Assembly (NCBI GenBank): GCA_005799365.1
Contig: SYGV01000135.1
Location: 1 to 42,296, forward strand
Length of the DNA: 42,296 bases
Source: Nitrospiraceae bacterium
Lineage (GTDB): Bacteria > Nitrospirota > Nitrospiria > Nitrospirales > Nitrospiraceae
Direction: 5' to 3'
The notes beneath the pieces were generated by a model. The model searched no databases. It was not told the origin of the DNA and saw nothing but the letters and a program-made list of their open reading frames with translations. A program made the translations under genes and the position numbers. Position 1 is the first letter of the stretch, and each line of letters begins with the position of its first letter. Of the stretch, positions 40,066 to 42,296 are shown one piece after another.

Positions 40066-40734
40066 CTATGGCCTGAGCCGCTCCAGTAATTGGTTCGCCT
40101 CGGCGGCGAACCGTCCGCTTTTATCCGACGTGGCCACGCGCAGCAACGACTCGCGCGCCTTGACGTCATAGCCGAGACGGTAGTACGCCCGCCCCAACTC
40201 CAGATGCACCTGCGCCGAAGGGACGTTCGGAGGCGTCACCAACAGGGCGTCTTCGAAGGCCTGCACCACCCCCGGCATATCGCCTTCATGGGCCAGGCCC
40301 AGATTGTACCAAGCCACGTCCGGCGTCGCGTACAAGGGATTGCCCAACGCCCGGCGATAGGCGCTGATCGCCTCCTGCCAGCGGTCCTGGCTGACCAACA
40401 CCGTCCCCAGGTAGGTATAGGCCTCCGAATTATCCGGCGTGATCCGCAGCACCGCCCGAAACTCCTCCTCGGCCTGCGCATACTTCCGCTGTTCGGCGTA
40501 GATATGCCCGATGGAGTAGTGCGCGTCCCGGTGCATAGGATTTTCCTGGATCGCCTTCTGGAAGGAGACAAACGCCTTCTGGCGATCGCTCTCCAGATTG
40601 GCCATCCCCTCCTTGTAATAGCCGTCGGCCCGCTTGACCGATTCCTCCGAGCCGCAGCCCAGCCACCAGCCCGACCAGCACAGGAGGCAGGCGAAGAGGG
40701 TCCCGAGCGCGCGCCGGAGCGATGGCCTGTTCAC
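40066..40734 (-). CDS. TPR-repeat lipoprotein
   Basis: 222 residues. Start ATG overlaps the PfkB stop (ATGA). The signal peptide has a Trp-rich hydrophobic core and a C-terminal lipobox-like WWLGC, so the mature chain is lipid-anchored. Four to five TPR units follow: GYYKEGMANLESDRQKAFVSFQKAI, HYSIGHIYAEQRKYAQAEEEF, AYTYLGTVLVSQDRWQEAISAYRRAL, WYNLGLAHEGDMPGVVQAFEDAL and ELGRAYYRLGYDVKARESLLR. This is the PilF/PilW or Tol-associated type, which assemble envelope machines as protein-binding adapters. Neighbouring RodZ suggests a cell-envelope role. Confidence 0.9.
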   Translation of the reverse strand: MNRPSLRRALGTLFACLLCWSGWWLGCGSEESVKRADGYYKEGMANLESDRQKAFVSFQKAIQENPMHRDAHYSIGHIYAEQRKYAQAEEEFRAVLRITPDNSEAYTYLGTVLVSQDRWQEAISAYRRALGNPLYATPDVAWYNLGLAHEGDMPGVVQAFEDALLVTPPNVPSAQVHLELGRAYYRLGYDVKARESLLRVATSDKSGRFAAEANQLLERLRP

Positions 40735-41645
40735 GGCAGATCTTCAAAATGGGTGAGCCGCTTGAATTCCCTGAACCGGGCCTCGATCTCTTTGTAATCC
40801 AGCGCGCGCAATCGGTCAAGGCTGAAGGCCTCGACCGTAAAGGAGGCCATGACGCTGCCGAAGATGATCGCCTGCCGGATGGCTTCCTCCGACAAATTGC
40901 CGGTCGCCGCCAGATAACCCATGAAGCCTCCCGCAAACGTGTCCCCGGCCCCGGTCGGATCGCGGACCTGTTCGAGCGGATAGGCGGGGGCCCCGAACAT
41001 CTGTTTCCGGTTGAAGAACAAGACCCCGTACTCCCCCCGCTTGATGATCAAGTGCTTGGGCCCTTTGGCGAGAATCTTTTGCGCCACTTGCACCAGGTTC
41101 GGCGACTCGCCCAGCGCCCTGGCCTCCCCGTCGTTGATCACCAGCACGTCCACCTGGGCTAACGTCCGCCAGAGCGCGTCCCGCTTGCCGTTGATCCAAA
41201 AGTTCATCGTGTCGCAGGCCACCAGCTTGGGCCGGTTGACCTGCTGCAGGACGTCCAACTGAAGCTCCGGATCGATATTGCCGAGAAACAGCAGGTCCGG
41301 AGACCGGTACGCCTCGGGAATCTTGGGCCGGAAGGTTTCGAAGACGTTCAGCTTGGTGTCCAGCGTATGGGCTTCGTTCAGCTGGTGCGTGTACTCGCCT
41401 TTCCAGCGAAAGGTCTGGCCCGGCCGCCGTTCCAGTCCCGCCAGGTCGATGCCGCGGCTCTTGAGAAACTTCAGATGGGCTTCCGGAAAATCCTCCCCGA
41501 CCACGGCGATCAGGTCCACGCCGGTGAAATAACTGGCTGCAGTGGCAAAATAGGTCGCCGACCCGCCCAGCACCTCGGCGCCTTCGCCGAACGGAGTCCG
41601 GACCGTGTCCAGCGCGACCGAACCGACGACCAACAGCTTGCCCAT
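40731..41645 (-). CDS. PfkB-family carbohydrate/nucleoside kinase
   Basis: 304 residues from ATG at 41645, one base after the MTA phosphorylase stop, with AAAGGAGG about 10 nt upstream. PfkB signatures: VLGGSATYFATAASYF near the N-terminus and DPTGAGDTFAGGFMGYL near 245, which contains the catalytic Asp and the anion hole. The GRDAVL-type sugar-binding segment is replaced by a longer insert (FWINGKRDALWRTL). The product could be a ribokinase, an adenosine kinase-like or a sugar kinase; neighbours that release ribose-1-phosphate or methylthioribose-1-phosphate make a nucleoside-salvage role plausible but not shown. It is tightly co-transcribed with its neighbours on both sides. Confidence 0.92.
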   Translation of the reverse strand: MGKLLVVGSVALDTVRTPFGEGAEVLGGSATYFATAASYFTGVDLIAVVGEDFPEAHLKFLKSRGIDLAGLERRPGQTFRWKGEYTHQLNEAHTLDTKLNVFETFRPKIPEAYRSPDLLFLGNIDPELQLDVLQQVNRPKLVACDTMNFWINGKRDALWRTLAQVDVLVINDGEARALGESPNLVQVAQKILAKGPKHLIIKRGEYGVLFFNRKQMFGAPAYPLEQVRDPTGAGDTFAGGFMGYLAATGNLSEEAIRQAIIFGSVMASFTVEAFSLDRLRALDYKEIEARFREFKRLTHFEDLP

Positions 41646-41646
41646 C

Positions 41647-42296
41647 TCAGCGGCCTCCTTTCGCCGGCGCATAGCGCCGGGCCAACAATAAGCCGAGACG
41701 CTTGCGCGCCTCCTTGGTGATCTTGTCCGGCGCCGTCAGCACGGCATACTCCAAGGCTGTCCCGCAGGCGCAGGCACGCGGCTCCTCGGCAACCGGCAAC
41801 GTGGCTCGCAGGATGCGCTTGGCCATCGCCACGTTCTTGTGGAGGGTCGCTAGAATCGCCTCGACCGTCACGGATTCCTCGCTGGAATGCCAGCAATCAT
41901 AGTCGGTCGGCAGCGCCAGCGTGGCATAGCAGATCTCGGCTTCCCGGGCCAGCTTGGCTTCGGGCAGGTTGGTCATCCCAATCACGTCCACGCCCCACTG
42001 CCGGTAGAGGAAGGACTCGCTCCGCGCGGAGAACTGCGGCCCTTCGATGCAGAGGTAGGTCCCTCCCCGATGCACGGCGGCGCCAACCCCCTGGGCTGCC
42101 TCGGCCAGCGCGCCCGAGAGGTGCAGGCAGATCGGATCGGCGAACGCCACGTGGGCCACGATGCCCCGATCGAAGAAAGTGCCGATCCGGCGTTTCGTGA
42201 AGTCGATGAACTGATCCGGCAACAACACGTCGCCCGGCCGCACCGATTCCTTCATGCTGCCCACCGCGCTGACGGCGATCACCCGGGTGACCCCCA
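41647..42296 (-). CDS. mtnP: S-methyl-5'-thioadenosine phosphorylase, C-terminal part (cut by window edge)
   Basis: The frame runs through the right edge of the window; about 215 residues are visible. It reads TRVIAVSAVGSMKE (the active-site region of MTAP), PGDVLLPDQFIDFT, RGGTYLCIEGPQFSARSES, GVDVIGMTNLPEAKLAREAEICYATLALPTDYDCWH, which match the MTAP/MTIP trimeric class. It cleaves 5'-methylthioadenosine to adenine and MTR-1-phosphate in methionine salvage; the methylthioinosine-preferring variant cannot be excluded. It is the first visible gene of a unit with pfkB, TPR, rodZ and PNP, and two phosphorylases in one unit suggest purine salvage. Confidence 0.93.
   Translation of the reverse strand, partial: GVTRVIAVSAVGSMKESVRPGDVLLPDQFIDFTKRRIGTFFDRGIVAHVAFADPICLHLSGALAEAAQGVGAAVHRGGTYLCIEGPQFSARSESFLYRQWGVDVIGMTNLPEAKLAREAEICYATLALPTDYDCWHSSEESVTVEAILATLHKNVAMAKRILRATLPVAEEPRACACGTALEYAVLTAPDKITKEARKRLGLLLARRYAPAKGGR

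Noticed and set aside
1-42296. tRNA, rRNA and CRISPR arrays
   Set aside because: No T-arm plus acceptor combination, no rRNA-like text and no regularly spaced identical repeats were seen by eye; tRNAscan-SE would be needed to exclude a divergent tRNA.

Overview
The window is a GC-rich bacterial chromosome segment with dense gene packing. Gene content and style point to Nitrospirota, most likely a Nitrospira-type bacterium: a small secreted c-type cytochrome, a hexaheme cytochrome beside an ABC-2 exporter, an archaeal-type glycogen debranching enzyme, a caspase-fold lipoprotein, and spacers built of degenerate ~10-bp repeats. This assignment is inference from recognised families and spacer style; no rRNA marker lies in the window, and I found no tRNA or CRISPR array.

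Layout. 1-6.2 kb (minus strand): a partial DHH phosphoesterase, a decayed DUF547 remnant, a DUF3047 exported protein, a MerA/lipoamide-dehydrogenase-like flavoprotein, a TVP38/TMEM64 membrane protein and glycogen debranching enzyme. 6.3-9.1 kb: a small membrane protein, periplasmic MsrA, a short unknown protein and an exported beta-helix protein. 9.1-14.2 kb: coaE, trxB, thiI (plus), an exported SRPBCC protein (minus), a Cys-rich exported protein and queG (plus). 14.3-19.4 kb: mutS2 (minus), an HMA-like small gene with an amber codon in its signal peptide, two unknowns and an RqcH/NFACT gene. 19.4-22 kb: a MITE-like repeat, a TAXI-type receptor gene split at a G10 tract, and a 940-bp gene-free segment with a near-consensus promoter and many inverted repeats. 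22-30.2 kb (minus): ABC-2 permease and ATPase, hexaheme cytochrome, mobB, moeA, Mrp/NBP35 ATPase, moaB/mogA, tatC and an HtrA protease. 30.4-37.5 kb: a lipoprotein, a GT2 glycosyltransferase, a polytopic membrane protein coupled to a NodU-type carbamoyltransferase, and a caspase-fold lipoprotein lacking both catalytic residues. 37.7-42.3 kb (minus): a monoheme cytochrome c with its own promoter and terminator, then PNP, RodZ-like, TPR lipoprotein, PfkB kinase and MTA phosphorylase (cut by the window edge).

How genes work together. The 22-30 kb block reads as a maturation and export set for cofactor-containing periplasmic enzymes: molybdenum cofactor synthesis (MobB, MoeA, MoaB/MogA), Fe-S delivery (Mrp), folded-protein export (TatC), envelope quality control (HtrA) and a multiheme electron carrier. 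The last block combines purine/methylthioadenosine salvage with cell-shape and envelope factors in one compact transcription unit. thiI and queG are both tRNA-modification genes.

Most worth a second look: the hairpin-rich gene-free segment (about 21.25-21.95 kb) as a candidate structured RNA; -10-like boxes exactly 6 nt before the start codons of several genes without a Shine-Dalgarno sequence (leaderless mRNAs); the pseudo-caspase lipoprotein; the G10 frameshift in the TAXI receptor; and a family of degenerate spacer repeats that supplies the coding ends or linkers of at least three proteins.
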